In this document: piece after piece, positions 23,560-34,330 of the stretch | Position numbering within the stretch: the stretch's first letter is position 1 | Layout of the letters: every line of letters starts with the position of its first letter | Translations under genes and position numbers: made by a program | Assembly (NCBI RefSeq): GCF_032884065.1 | Contig: NC_088872.1 | Coordinates: 1,054,001-1,118,000 of the forward strand | Length of the DNA stretch: 64,000 nt | Origin: Artemia franciscana | Taxonomy: Eukaryota > Arthropoda > Branchiopoda > Anostraca > Artemiidae | Direction: 5' to 3' | The notes under the pieces: generated by a model | The model's database searches: none | Seen by the model: only the letters and a program-made list of their open reading frames with translations | Told to the model about the DNA's origin: nothing

Positions 23560-24315
23560 CAAAATCAGTAAACTTTGGCATATAACTGCCCCCTTTAGAG
23601 GATTTGGGACGAAACTGCGACAGCAGATTATTGAATATTATTATATTTTGAAAAATATTTAATGACGGATCAAATGATATATTTTTTTTCCAATTGGATT
23701 TCTGTCCAATTAATTATCTTGAGTTCTCTCATTGAATTATACTATCAAATGAATTTCATATTCATCTTTTGTATTTTCAGCCTAATTTGTCGACAAAAGA
23801 AATCTGTTATTTGCCTTAATCAGTAAACTTTGGCAAATGACTGCCCCCCTTAGAGGACTTGGGACAAAACTGCGACAGCAGATTATTTGATATTATTATA
23901 TTTTGAAAAACATTTAATGACGGGTCAAATGGTATATTTTTTTTCCAATTGGATTTCTGTCCAATTAATTATCTTGAGTTCTCTCATTGAATTATCCTTT
24001 CTTATGAATTTCATATTCATCTTTTGTAGTTTCAGCTTAATTTGTCGACAAAAGAAATCTGTTATCTGCCTTAATCAATAAACTTTGACAAATGATTGCC
24101 CCCCTTAGAGGACTTCAGATAAAACTGCGACAGCAGATTATTTGATATTATTATATTTTGAAAAACATTTAATGACGGATCAAATGGTATATTTTTTTCT
24201 AATTGGATTTCTGTCCAACAAATTATCTTATTGAATTATCCTTTCTGATGAATTTCATATTCATTATTTGTAGTTTCAGCCTAATTTGTCGACAAAAGAA
24301 ATCTATTATGTGCCT
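23560..24315. repeat. Three tandem copies of a 255-bp unit
   Basis: CAGTAAACTTTGGCA (third copy CAATAAACTTTGACA) occurs at 23566, 23821 and 24076, exactly 255 bp apart. Each copy carries AACTGCGACAGCAGATTATT, GGATTTCTGTCCAATTAATT and TTTGTCGACAAAAGAAATCT. Similarity is high, so the expansion is relatively young. The array ends about 290 bp before the TCF/pangolin start codon. Confidence 0.9.
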
Positions 24316-24399
24316 TATTATTCAATTAACTTTTGAATAATAGATGGTACTCATGTAGTCTAGGTACTCTTATAACAGCAATGGCGTTACCAGAAGCTG

Positions 24400-24602
24400 A
24401 TTCGTTATCATTACAATTAGTTCCCGCCTCTGCTCCTTTCGGCATTGCGTCGCCGCGATAAGCAAAAGCTGCCGCCACACGCGCTCTCCGCCACCGCACA
24501 CACCTGACAGTCTTCTGAATAGTGGCGACAGGTGTCCATATACCAAGTGTTTTCATGTATTATATTTTTCAAGCATAAAATGGAGAATTAAGAGCTGGAA
24601 TA
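24400..24602 (+). promoter_or_regulatory. pan: Putative 5' UTR/promoter of TCF gene
   Basis: About 24405-24520 is locally GC-rich (GCGTCGCCGCGATAAG, GCCGCCACACGCGCTCTCC) against an AT-rich background. It lies directly upstream of the first coding exon, with an in-frame TAA at 24576-24578 before the ATG. This is what a short CpG-containing 5' UTR or core promoter would look like; no TATA box or initiator can be assigned confidently. A minus-strand frame here is a composition artefact. Confidence 0.4.
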
Positions 24603-24785
24603 ATGACCATGCCACATATAAATGGTGCTCCAAGCGCCTCTGGGGATGATCTGGGTAGTTCGGATGAAATAAAAGTGTTTAAAGTGGAAGGTGAAGAAAA
24701 AGATGAGGAAAGGTTAAGTTCCTCGGAGGTGTTGACTGAGGACAAGAGTAGTTTGATTACTGTTTGTGAAGGGCCTGAAGGAGAG
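24603..24785 (+). CDS. pan: TCF/LEF (pangolin) coding exon 1
   Basis: This exon encodes the beta-catenin/Armadillo-binding N-terminus of a TCF/LEF HMG-box transcription factor, the nuclear effector of canonical Wnt signalling. Translation from 24603 begins MTMPHINGAPSASGDDLG. The second Met (24609) gives the family's usual MP-x-x-NG start and may be the real initiator. The family hallmark GDDLGSSDEIKVFKVEGEE is visible, followed by an acidic/Ser stretch and EDKSSLI, as in animal TCFs. The exon ends GGAGAG followed by GTGAGT, a consensus donor in phase 0. In-frame TAA upstream at 24576 supports a start here. Reading on past the donor would give only nine more codons before a stop. The gene continues at 31270. 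Confidence 0.88.
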
Positions 24786-25692
24786 GTGAGTCGTTTTTCT
24801 TATGAATGGTTATGATTTAATTCTTGTTCTAGGCAAATCTGTGGTCTAAATTAGCCTAGTTTACCCTAACCTAGGTCTATTCTTAGTTCCGAAAAGGGGC
24901 ATTTTCGACTCCAATGCTGTCTGCAAAACCTAGCCTTGTTTCAGTTATTATTTATGTTAGCCGATGGGCTAACATCCTTTGTAAATATAATAATCACTAC
25001 CGTCGTAACTACACCTCCCACCACCCCAAATATCTAGGCTAGATATCGGGGTAGGCCTAGCCCATGTCCACGCATTAAGGAGGGGGTATATTGTGCGATT
25101 GTGACGGTAGCATGTACGCCAACAGCCTATTCTATGTTTGGGTAATATTTTAATGTAGCCTAGCACATAAATCAAATTTGGGCTTTAGCATTTAACTTCC
25201 CTTACTAATGCTGTATCCAGGGAGGAGGTACGAGGTTTGAACCCCCTCCCCCATGAATCTTAAAAACGTAACAAAATGCATATAAACTCATTTTTGATAT
25301 AGGCTACTTTCTAAAGTTTTTTGTTAAATCCAAAAATCCAACCCCCTTCTCCCGAACAAAAATCTTGGATAGGCTACTGTACTAAAAATAATGATTGCTA
25401 CATTTTCAAATCCCCTCCCCCTCCCTCAAATGCTTGGTCTAGACTATATAATATTTTATCTAAAAGGCCATCTAGGCCTATTAGCTAAAAGAAAGAAGCA
25501 GTAGCAGTCATTACGGGTCTGGCAATCACAACCTATAATAACCCAGCTTAGTAGTTGGACCCCCTCCGCTTATATGCCTGCTCCATTTCCACTTTGCAAG
25601 AGCTACAATGTTACTATCTTTGCCTTAAGTGAGGTTCATACACTGATGAAATTCCTCTGTTTTCCCTGTTGGTTTATAGGAGACAGTTGGGC

Positions 25693-26089
25693 CTAATAAC
25701 GGTAAATATATCACAGTTCATATTATTGACTTACTAATAAAGTGCACATATCACTCAATGCCTTTTTTTATGCTCTTTACGAATATAATAATCGCTTCTA
25801 TCGCAAATTCAAATTTAAGCACTTTCTGAGCTCTTAAAAATGACGAATTTTCAATTAAAATTCTCGATCGAATTTTCAATTAAAGTATGAGTTGTCGGTC
25901 GTTTTAGAGGAAATAATGCTACGTTTTCTCAGCGCAACATTATTCATATTTAGGTCAGGTCAAAAAGTCTTGAATTTGCTATAGAAGCGATTATTGTATT
26001 CGTAAAGAGAACAAAAAAAGGCAACGAGTGGTATGTTCACTTTATTGGTAAGTCAATAATATGAACTGTGATACGTTTACCCTAATAAC
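25693..26089. mobile_element. MITE with 8-bp target-site duplication
   Basis: The element spans 25701-26081 (381 bp). The left end GGTAAATATATCACAGTTCA is mirrored by the reverse complement of the right end, GGTAAACGTATCACAGTTCA. The arms remain alignable for about 115 bp, through GCCTTTTTTT and TTTACGAATA. Both sides are flanked by CTAATAAC (25693-25700 and 26082-26089). An 8-bp duplication suggests a hAT-, P- or Merlin-like cut-and-paste transposase in trans. No ORF inside. Transposition occurred in the TCF first intron. Confidence 0.9.
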
Positions 26090-27114
26090 TGTCTTCTTTT
26101 ACTTTATTTAAGTCCCAGTCGTCCTTGAAGATCGTATTATTGCCTCTCTTTTCTTAAGGGCGTAGTATAGATCCGGGGAGTTAGTACAGGACACGTTCCA
26201 CACCCTGAAGGTTAAAAGTTGCACTAATGTTAGAGCCACATGGGTGAAAATACCAGTTGGGGGTTTCAAGTTTTGTGGGTGCACATCCCCCCACCAGCGC
26301 CACAAATTTTGTTCGCGCCCCTGGGCGTAGATATGCCTTGTGTATGCCTCAGATTCACGAGGTCTTTAAATCACTTAGGCCATTATTTATAATCTTATTC
26401 CAGCTTAGATAGTAAATTTATATTTCAAATAACAGTACAATAATCATGCAACTATCTACAAATACCACAAAGGCTCCATGACCTGTAGGATGTATCAGTA
26501 GGCTTAGGAATAAGTAAATCTACGAATTAAATTCACGTCATTTCATTCATCAGCTTTCGAATTTATTATTAGAGCATGTTATCTAGACAAAAAGATGTCT
26601 GAAAGGTCAGGATGCGAGTTTATTACAAAAAATGTGTCTGGTGAAAGTCATAATAGCAATTGCTATTAAGGCGAAATTTAACCATTTTAAATAATTATAT
26701 TTAAATAGTAACTTTTGTCTGTACATTGTAGCGGTAGCGGTGTGTCTATAGCGGTAATTATATTGTCTATAGCGGTAAGCGGATATTTGTCTGTAGCGGT
26801 GTGGTGTAGGTAGAGTTTTCAGTGCCTGGGTTGTCAGTAACCCCCCAAACAGCGTCAATGGGTATATCTTCCATGAATTAGGTGGCAAATATATTATCTA
26901 AATAGTCTCCGAGTTGATGCTTTACTAGGGGACAAATATCCACTATTGCCCCCTATTGTCTGTGATAGAAAACAAAAATAATGTAAGGATTTTACGGCAA
27001 ATTCCTTTTGATCTTGTCGAAGAAACATAGTCATAAAATTTGAAGTGTAAGGCTAATCGAATTACAACGATAAAATGTCTTAAAAATATCCCCCCGGCGT
27101 CCCCGTTGTAGTTG

Positions 27115-27235
27115 TGTCCATGTGCCCCGATCGTCATTTATATTCCCGGTGTCCCAGTCTGTAATTTCTCTTCGAGTGTCCCGGTCGTCATTTATATTCC
27201 CTGTGTCCCGGTCTGTAATTTCTTCAGTCGACAAA
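27115..27235. repeat. Two tandem copies of a 60-bp unit
   Basis: GTC(G/C)TCATTTATATTCCC and GTCCC(A/G)GTCTGTAATTTCT recur with about 60-bp spacing. On the minus strand both copies are open and encode the repeated peptide ITD(R/W)DTGNINDDR, without any visible gene around it. Confidence 0.75.
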
Positions 27236-27270
27236 CAACTTCATGACGGAATAATGCTCAATCCTTATAA

Positions 27271-27320
27271 TGACGTCAGTCGACAAATATGACGTCAGTC
27301 GACACACAAACATGACGTCA
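27271..27320. promoter_or_regulatory. Three perfect CRE palindromes
   Basis: TGACGTCA occurs at 27271-27278, 27290-27297 and 27313-27320, each followed by GTC(G/A)ACA. The octamer is the consensus CREB/ATF site. The surrounding CAGTCGACA also recurs near 27225, so this is a small tandem repeat. It may be a by-product of a mobile element and not a selected enhancer. Confidence 0.45.
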
Positions 27321-29780
27321 GTCAACACACAAACAATCAACTTATTTTTTATATGTATAGATAGATTAGGGCCGTAGCATGGAAGGGTCATAATGCATGC
27401 TTGTTTTGAGCGGGAGAGGAGGATGAATCCATTTAGGAAGAGGAAAGAACATTAAAACACAAAACAAAAGAAAATATCCTATTCTCATAGTATATATAGA
27501 TGATAATAAAAGGATCCACATTGGTTCTAAGTATGTCCTATGCGTCGGGAAGGTTGATATCAAGGCCTTAAAATTTACCCTTTGTAAACATTAAGTATCG
27601 TTATAACATAGTTGACGATAAATCCTGGCGACTCTTCGGATGATTCAGTGGGGGTGTTGCCCAATCTCCCTCTAGCCCCTCTACTTGCGACTGGGAGTTG
27701 CGATTTTGTTCTTAACACCATTAACATTCATTATATTAGCGATTATTAATTCACTAAACGACAGACAGAAGCCCGTTGGATGAATATTTTATGCTATAAC
27801 ACAGAATTATAACCGAATTCATACTTATTCACTTCGTTCTTCGCAGTTTCGCCGAACATGAAATATCATAAATTGTAAAATATTAAATACTCAGTGGGTT
27901 ATGTACATTTAAATCCGAATTTAACGATTTTTCATAGGCTATGCTGTACACATGTTTTGTTATCTGTTTTAGTCACACGTATGCTTTTTGCGTACATGAC
28001 TTGAAATCTTTGATTTACGATACTGTGATTTTATTGCCCCATATTTTCTTGAATTTATTCCTTTTCTGACAATATACTGGTGCGCACATCTGTGTTTTAT
28101 ACTTTGTGTTAAGAGGTTTTTTAAAGGAGATGGTATTTAAGAAACTGCCAATAAGTGGGGTTTTATATCTGGATTTCTCTAGAATTCCGCCTCCCTTAGT
28201 ATAGATACGGTGTTCGAATCTTGTCGTTGGTTCTTGAAGTCAATCATGCTACCCTCTCTTACCTTTTTCATATTCTTTAAGAAACGTTTATTGTATTTCT
28301 ATCCATAGCCTATCCCATTAATAATTGCCTAGACCAGATGAAAAATTGCCCGAACTTTGATCTTATTAAGGTATTCAACAAGTATTAGCCTGTATTTCCC
28401 GTAGTAAAACACGATGTTCATATGTTTGGCAAGGGGCTGTCCATTCTTCGCCAGCTTATGTGCATCTCGGAACACCGTGGCACAATTTCGCCATGCATGG
28501 CACGTGATTTTCAAAAAGGGACATAAATATTTATGGCTTTGGGGTCAAATTAATACTAGCAGAACTATTCTGTCAAATTATTTGCATCATTTACCTTTAT
28601 CATATGACCTGTGTTGACATATATGGAAGAAAGAATATTTTATTTTAGGTACTCTTGCTAATTACATACAGCATGTAAATGTAATGATCAGTCTGTCAAA
28701 TTGCTGCATATTGATTATAAATTCAAATTTTTCTTCATCTCAGTTAATTTTGGTGTTTGTATAGTTCAATATGTCACTTTTGCAAACATGTAAATTATCA
28801 CAAATAGAGACAAAAAGGGCATAATTAACGGATTCATTAATTGTATGATTATTTAAATTTATTCTTATCAGTCCACTAGCCTGAATTATATTTAGTATTT
28901 TAATTAAAACATGCACTGTGGATTTGGTTAGTTGATCAGATTTTCAAGAAAACTGTCGAAAAATGTTAATGATCAAGGGCTTTTCTGATCTCTTTTTAGG
29001 TATAATTATTTTTTAGTTTAAGGGAGGGGGTTAGTTGTGGTAGTGGAGAGCTGCTATTGGGGATTCCTAAATAAACATCTCCTATATACATGGCGACAGT
29101 GATTTTATTAGTAAGTCCAGGCCCACAAATGGGACGTTTTTTCTTCTTCAGTCATAGGCCTATTAGTTTCTTTTTTTTTGCATATGGCTTTGTTAGCTTT
29201 GAAATCTACATCTGTGTCTGTATACAGCTAGTATTAATCTTGTTAAGTAATGTTTTTGTACCTAGAGGAACTTCATACGATTAACCAAGAAGGTCTCAGG
29301 ATAATTTGGGGAATAATATGCATTACCTTTTTATTTTGAACCTATTCTATACCCAAATACCAACCAACCCTTTTGCTAAAGCTCGAACTAGTATTTTCTT
29401 TTTGGGACTGTCTGCTTTTTTTTAAATCCTTTTCTCGTTTTGCCTAAAACTTTTTGTTTTCGTAGCATTTATTTCATTTAGGCAAGCACGCAGAAATTAA
29501 TTCTAGAAAGACTCAATGGGGAAGGAGGATTTAAAAAAATAGCCAATAAACATATTATAGATAATGTAAAGGAAGAGATATGAGCAATCGCAAAAAACTT
29601 GACACTTTCGGGGCACAAAACTAGAAACGATATCCATTACATAATTTTTTATGGAAAATCTATCTATAACTACATTCTATCTACCATCTATAACGATTGA
29701 TGGCTGGAGGCTGTTTTAGTAATTTTCACGCTCTCCCACAATGGCTCTCACAACCTATAGAATTTGTACTTACTCATTGA

Positions 29781-29783
<3 letters not shown>

Positions 29784-29839
<56 letters not shown>
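29784..29839. repeat. (TA)n microsatellite
   Basis: About 56 bp of uninterrupted TA in TCF intron 1, directly before the LINE tail. Confidence 0.95.
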
Positions 29840-29844
<5 letters not shown>

Positions 29845-29866
29845 ATATTAGTTTCATTTTTCCTCG

Positions 29867-29974
29867 TTTGGGTGGGAGGATGTCATAAAGAAAGATTTAA
29901 AGGAAATGGGAACTTCCTGGGAAGGTGTAAAGAGGGAGGTTTTGAGTAGATTGGGTGCTGCGGTGAGTTGTTAG
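29867..29974 (+). pseudogene. LINE ORF2 extreme C-terminal fragment
   Basis: The frame starting at 29867 reads FGWEDVIKKDLKEMGTSWEG, continues VKREVLSRLGAAVSC and stops with TAG at 29972-29974. The W-x-D-x-I-x-x-D-L-x-x-x-G-x-x-W-E-x-x-x motif is the usual tail of LINE ORF2 proteins after the RT domain. The fragment is under 40 codons, inserted next to the (TA)n tract. A similar string (NWEGVKRKGLSR) occurs near 47430-47470. Confidence 0.7.
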
Positions 29975-31269
29975 TAGTAGTTGTATATTTATACTGTGCT
30001 GCAGAAGAATGAAAAAGAAACAAGCCTTATTTGAAATATAACCAATGAGTTTAAACTTATTTATTTATAAATTTTAAGAATAAAAACAAAATTGTCATGC
30101 TCCTGATCTCTTTCGTTATTTGTATTTTTGTATTTTCAATTGAATCCACCTTGGCTTAAAATGAGGAATAAAATAACCAAAAGTGGTTGCATTCCAGGTT
30201 TGACCAGAAACTACTAAGATTAACTTTTCGTTTCAGTTGACTTCTTACTAATAGCTGGAATAATAGAAAAGTAGCATTGAATTTACTTCTGTATTAAATT
30301 TTACTAACGATTGCTAATAGACATTGTTAGTGAAGCAAATCCGTCAATTTCATCATCGATGTTTACTACTAGATTGAAACATACTGAAAATATTATAGAG
30401 TGAAATAGAAATGGATGTGATCAAAACTTATAAACCCTTATAAGCACTGTTTTGCTTCACATGTTTTTTCAACTGTACTCTTCATATTTGTGAAAAGTAC
30501 TTCCCGGTTTTTCCCGGGTACTGGCAGAGAGACTCATCCCAGTGCAAACGCATTTTGTTCGCAAGTATGGTTCCTTATATTGTTTTGTGCTATATGGATG
30601 TTCCTAATGAGACTCTTAAAGGCCGGGAATGATGAAAATTTTACTAGTCCTTCAAACCAACTCAGTTTAACCAAACCTCCTTCCCCTCTAATAGCGAGGC
30701 AATAATGTGTAAGGCTGTATCCATTACTTTTTTGCGTTTTAGTTAATGCAACGAGGGAGGGGTGCTTGCCCCAGCGCAGAAATTTTAGGGGGTGCAAAAC
30801 TTTAAATAAATAATCTAATAGCAATAATCATTTTGTAATCTTTGAAAATTCATTTTATTAAAATAGAATAGAGGGCGCAGATAATTTTAAAAATGGAATT
30901 AATCTAATTGATTTTAATATTTTTGTTATATTTTGTGTTCAAATTTTGTTAATAAATGAACCTTTTTTTAAAACTTGACCTGAAAATTTTTAGGAGAGAC
31001 GGTATGGGTCAAAAATTTCGTCCGGGGTGCAAAAGAGGCCAGAACTGCCTTTGGTTAAAACAGTATATGATGATTTTTCATTCAAGTTAGGGTGGGCAGC
31101 AAATCCCATCCCTGCTTAACACATGTTTTAGCTTAGAGCTCATCTAAAAATTAGTCATGTACCTATGGTTGAAGCGTTGCCCCTATCCTTTATGGTGTAT
31201 TGTTGTCACTTTTAATTTTTATCAGTCCTCATCTGTTTAACGTTTGTCATGTTTGTTTTAATTTTTCAG

Positions 31270-31345
31270 GGAAAATCATCGTCTTCAGAGCCGAATTACG
31301 GATCTCCAAAGGCACCGCTTCGTCCTGAATCTACACCCTTATTTG
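31270..31345 (+). CDS. pan: TCF/LEF (pangolin) coding exon 2
   Basis: A 76-nt exon bounded by a polypyrimidine acceptor (TTTTAATTTTTCAG) and a consensus donor (GTAAGT at 31346). Entered in phase 0 from exon 1, it reads GKSSSSEPNYGSPKAPLRPE and then STPLF plus one base, leaving phase 1. The Ser/Pro-rich low-complexity content suits the linker that follows the beta-catenin-binding region in TCF proteins. The clean reading in the only permitted phase, good splice sites and the join to exon 3 are the support; the sequence alone would not identify the family. Confidence 0.68.
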
Positions 31346-32913
31346 GTAAGTATCTTAGAAATAATTCTAGTTGTCTTCGAGAGAGAATTACACACCGCAT
31401 AAAAGCTTATGTTAGGTTGTAGAATTAAAAAAAAGAAGAAGAAAAAATTCGTAATATAAAGTTCTTTGAAAAACTATGCAAGAATTTATTTTAGTCGTTT
31501 GATTTTTACGTTAAGTAGTTCTAGGCCATAACAATAAGGAACCGAGTTCTAGGCCAGGCACGCTATTCAGGTTTTTTCGGGGGGGGGGGGGAGAAGGAAA
31601 ACAATTTGATAAGCTGAACAAAAGTACCCCAACATTTGAGGAAGTCAGTCTGGGGGGGACTTTTTTTGTTGCTTTGGGAATGTTCTTTAACATGAAGACG
31701 ATGGAAACTTTTCCTTTCTTTTTGCTAAACAGCAAGGGCGTATAGAGGGGCTTTGGGCCTAGATCTCCTAAAAATCCGCGTTTCATGACTTGTCTAATTA
31801 TGTTATTAACTACAAATTGCGTATCGTGTGGTAATTAGATGAGTTTTGACGCCCAAAAGCGCATGTTTTGACAGATTTTTCATTGGTCAGGGAGAGGGTG
31901 GGGGTTCGAACAGTTTGGAGTGAAGTCTTGTGAGCTGGGTCACAAAGCCAAATTTGAAATGAAAAATGAAAGAGTCAAGTTCAAGTTTTGTTATTCTTTA
32001 ACTATATATATATATATTTAAAACTATTCACATAACATCTCCGGCAGGGGGACTGTCTCGAGAGAAGTCATCCAAAAATATTAATATCTTTCGGGGGGGG
32101 GGGTCGTAGCCTCATAACCTCTGTAAACTTGTTGTTTATTACTGTTTGTTTTCATAGCCAACATCTTAGTAAGCATTTTGGGATTGTTTGAAGTTGAGAA
32201 TGTGCTAATACGCAAATTTACCGGAATAAACTTTTTTTTACAAATTATCAAATTGTTATTGTAATGTTTTAATTCTTTTCTTCTATGGTTGGTAAATCTC
32301 ATTTTTGCCAAAGGTAATCACCGAGCGTATGTTTTGATTGATAACTAAGATTTCTTGGTAGGCATACCACTAATTGGCTGTAGACGCCTGATGATATGGG
32401 TTTAGTCGCCAGGTTAATAATAGGCATACGCTTTATCAAAAGTGATAAGTTTGTTGGTATTCCTTTATGTGCCGGCAAATTAACCTTTTCTGTATGAAAT
32501 CTTTTGGTTCCTAAGGCTTTAATCATAAGTTGTAAAGGGGAATTAGTTTTTGAATGTATTGAACGGGTAGTTAGTAATATCAACTATTTATACAATGGAT
32601 AACATAGTAGATACCTTTACTAAGGACTAAAACTCCACCGACCCAACCACTGTTACCAACACTAACTCAGCGCCAACTCAGCCAACTCAGCGCCAACACG
32701 TATGAGCACAGCTGTATATAATCTCCTCCCGCCTCACGTATTCAGGAATTTTTTTCTGGGGGGGGGGTTTCAAAAGGATTTTTATTGAGGGGAGGGGGTT
32801 GCATTTTTTAACGCATTAAAAATGTGTTTTGAAGGGGAACACGCATATTCATATTGAATGCGTTGAATATTCCCTTTGCAATCCCCTAGTTAAAAAAAAG
32901 TACTCAAAGAAAA

Positions 32914-33309
32914 TGATTATATCTCGATTAGCCATTGCTGCTTCGGTCGCATGTGCTGGAATTGCAATTTGGTACACCCTTAGAAATTGGAGACAATTAT
33001 ATTCGGTGCCTGTCTACAAGTGTTACTACTGTCTATTACTGTATGCTATTGATATGGAAGAGCTCAGTTCATTTCCCATCGAAAATACTACATTTCCTGT
33101 TGCTGAAAAGGAAGAAGCTTAAGTATCCTTTAGCCCAGTATTAAACTCGAGAAATTCTGTCTAAACCGGTGATCCCAGTCGATATTGTTGATGTCCCTAC
33201 TGCAGTCGGTGAGCCCAGTCCAATCCGTGAAATATCTGTTCATGCACTAGAAGCATCAATTCAAAAACCGAAAAGGAAGCAGAAAAGGAAAGAGGCTGAA
33301 ACGCAGACG
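32914..33309 (+). other. Unexplained reading frames 5' of the eIF1 relic
   Basis: From ATG 32914 a frame encodes MIISRLAIAASVACAGIAIW, a convincing single transmembrane or signal-anchor stretch, then runs to TAA 33120-33122. After a frame change, 33145-33309 is open without any stop straight into the eIF1 body. It reads LSKPVIPVDIVDVP, a stretch ending in KPKRKQKRKEAE, and then TQ. The look is of a membrane-anchored protein with a basic coiled tail. I do not recognise it. It could be part of a chimeric retrocopy (a readthrough transcript), a 5' UTR open by chance, or an unrelated exon remnant. Confidence 0.4.
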
Positions 33310-33676
33310 ACGACCCTTCAGAATCTCAATGCTCACGACCCCTTTGAAGATGCTAATGATGGCCAAATCCAAGATCGATTAATCCACATAAGAATTCAGC
33401 AGAGAAATGTTAGAAAAACATTAACTTCCGTACAGGGGCTCTCATCGGATTACGATTTAAAGGAAATTGTGAAAGCTTGTAAAAAGGAATTTCGATGCAA
33501 CAGAACTGTGATTGAACATCCTGAATATGGAGAAGTTATTCAGCTTCAAGTAGATCAGCGTGAAAATATCTGTATCGAGTATATAGTATCGTATATAGTA
33601 TCGAGTATCGACCAGAAAATATCTGGTCGAGTGTAATCTTGCATCGGCAGATCAACTAAAGGTTCACGGTTTTTAA
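33310..33676 (+). pseudogene. eIF1: eIF1 (SUI1) retropseudogene
   Basis: An intronless copy of translation initiation factor eIF1, the ribosome-bound factor that enforces start-codon selection. The frame at 33310 reads LQNLNAHDPFEDA, QDRLIHIRIQQRNVRKTL, TSVQGLSSDYDLKEIV and CKKEF. It then continues with TVIEHPEYGEVIQLQ and DQRENIC, which is close to full length. The initiator ATG is ACG (33310). Three glycines conserved in eIF1 are replaced (RNVR, CNRT, LQVD). A short AT-rich insertion near 33575-33628 replaces the QWLTKVG-type segment and shifts the frame. The end ASADQLKVHGF followed by TAA 33674-33676 is intact in the shifted frame. No poly-A tail or target duplication was found. It lies sense in TCF intron 2. 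Confidence 0.92.
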
Positions 33677-33769
33677 GATAAAGGACTTCAAAAAGCTTAT
33701 TACATTTTTATATATTCGCTCAGGGTAACAGTTTATTACTGTTTGTGTATCTGCTAGTGTTCTTGTTGT

Positions 33770-34330
33770 TTTTTCCTTTTTTTATGGCACTTGGTGTTAA
33801 CCAAGTGATCGCAAATTCTGTCGGTCCCGGTTTTGCTAGTTTAGGCACTTCCAGATAAGCTAGGACGATGAAATTTGGCAGGTGTAGAAGGGACCTGACC
33901 AGATTAAATTATAAACAGTCGTTTCCGTGATGTGACCATCTGGGGGGAGTGAGGGGACGGTTAATTCGGAAAAATTAGAAAAAATCAGTTATTTCTAACT
34001 TACGAACGGGTGACCGAATCTTAACGAAATTTAATATTTAGAACGATATTTTGTCTCAGAGCTCTTATTTTAAATTCCGACCAGATCCGGTGACATAGGG
34101 GGGAGTTGGAGGGGAAACATAAAATCTTTGAAAACGATGAAAATTGGTAGGACCTGCACAAATTGACTTGATAACAATCGTTTTCCCGATTTAACCATCT
34201 GGGGGGCTGAAGGGAGAGGAAATATTAGTAAAAAAATGAGGTATTTTTAGCTTACGAGTGGGTGATGGGATCATAATGAATTTCAATATTTTGAAGGACC
34301 TTGTGTCTCAGAGCTCTTATTTTATTTAAA
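33770..34330 (+). repeat. Interspersed repeat family 2, forward copy
   Basis: Related to 5465-5990 in opposite orientation. It begins with a hydrophobic frame and the palindrome CACTTGGTGTTAACCAAGTG. It then has GGCACTTCCAGATAAGCTAG, GATGAAATTTGGCAGGTGTA and CTCAGAGCTCTTATTTTA. Inside, a partial second unit repeats (CCATCTGGGGGG at about 33937 and again at 34196). Confidence 0.75.

Larger units (their letters stand above)
24786..31269 (+). other. TCF intron 1 (6.5 kb)
   Basis: Runs from donor GTGAGT at 24786 to acceptor TTTTAATTTTTCAG ending 31269. It is filled with repeats: a MITE (25701-26081), a degenerate GTCTATAGCGGTA repeat (about 26720-26810), a 60-bp tandem pair (27115-27235), three CRE palindromes (27271-27320), a (TA)n array (29784-29839) and a LINE tail (29867-29974). 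No further exon was found in it. Confidence 0.75.

Noticed and set aside
24326..24556. 76-codon Arg/Ala-rich minus-strand frame
   Set aside because: Comes from the GC-rich 5' region of the TCF gene read in reverse; no domain.
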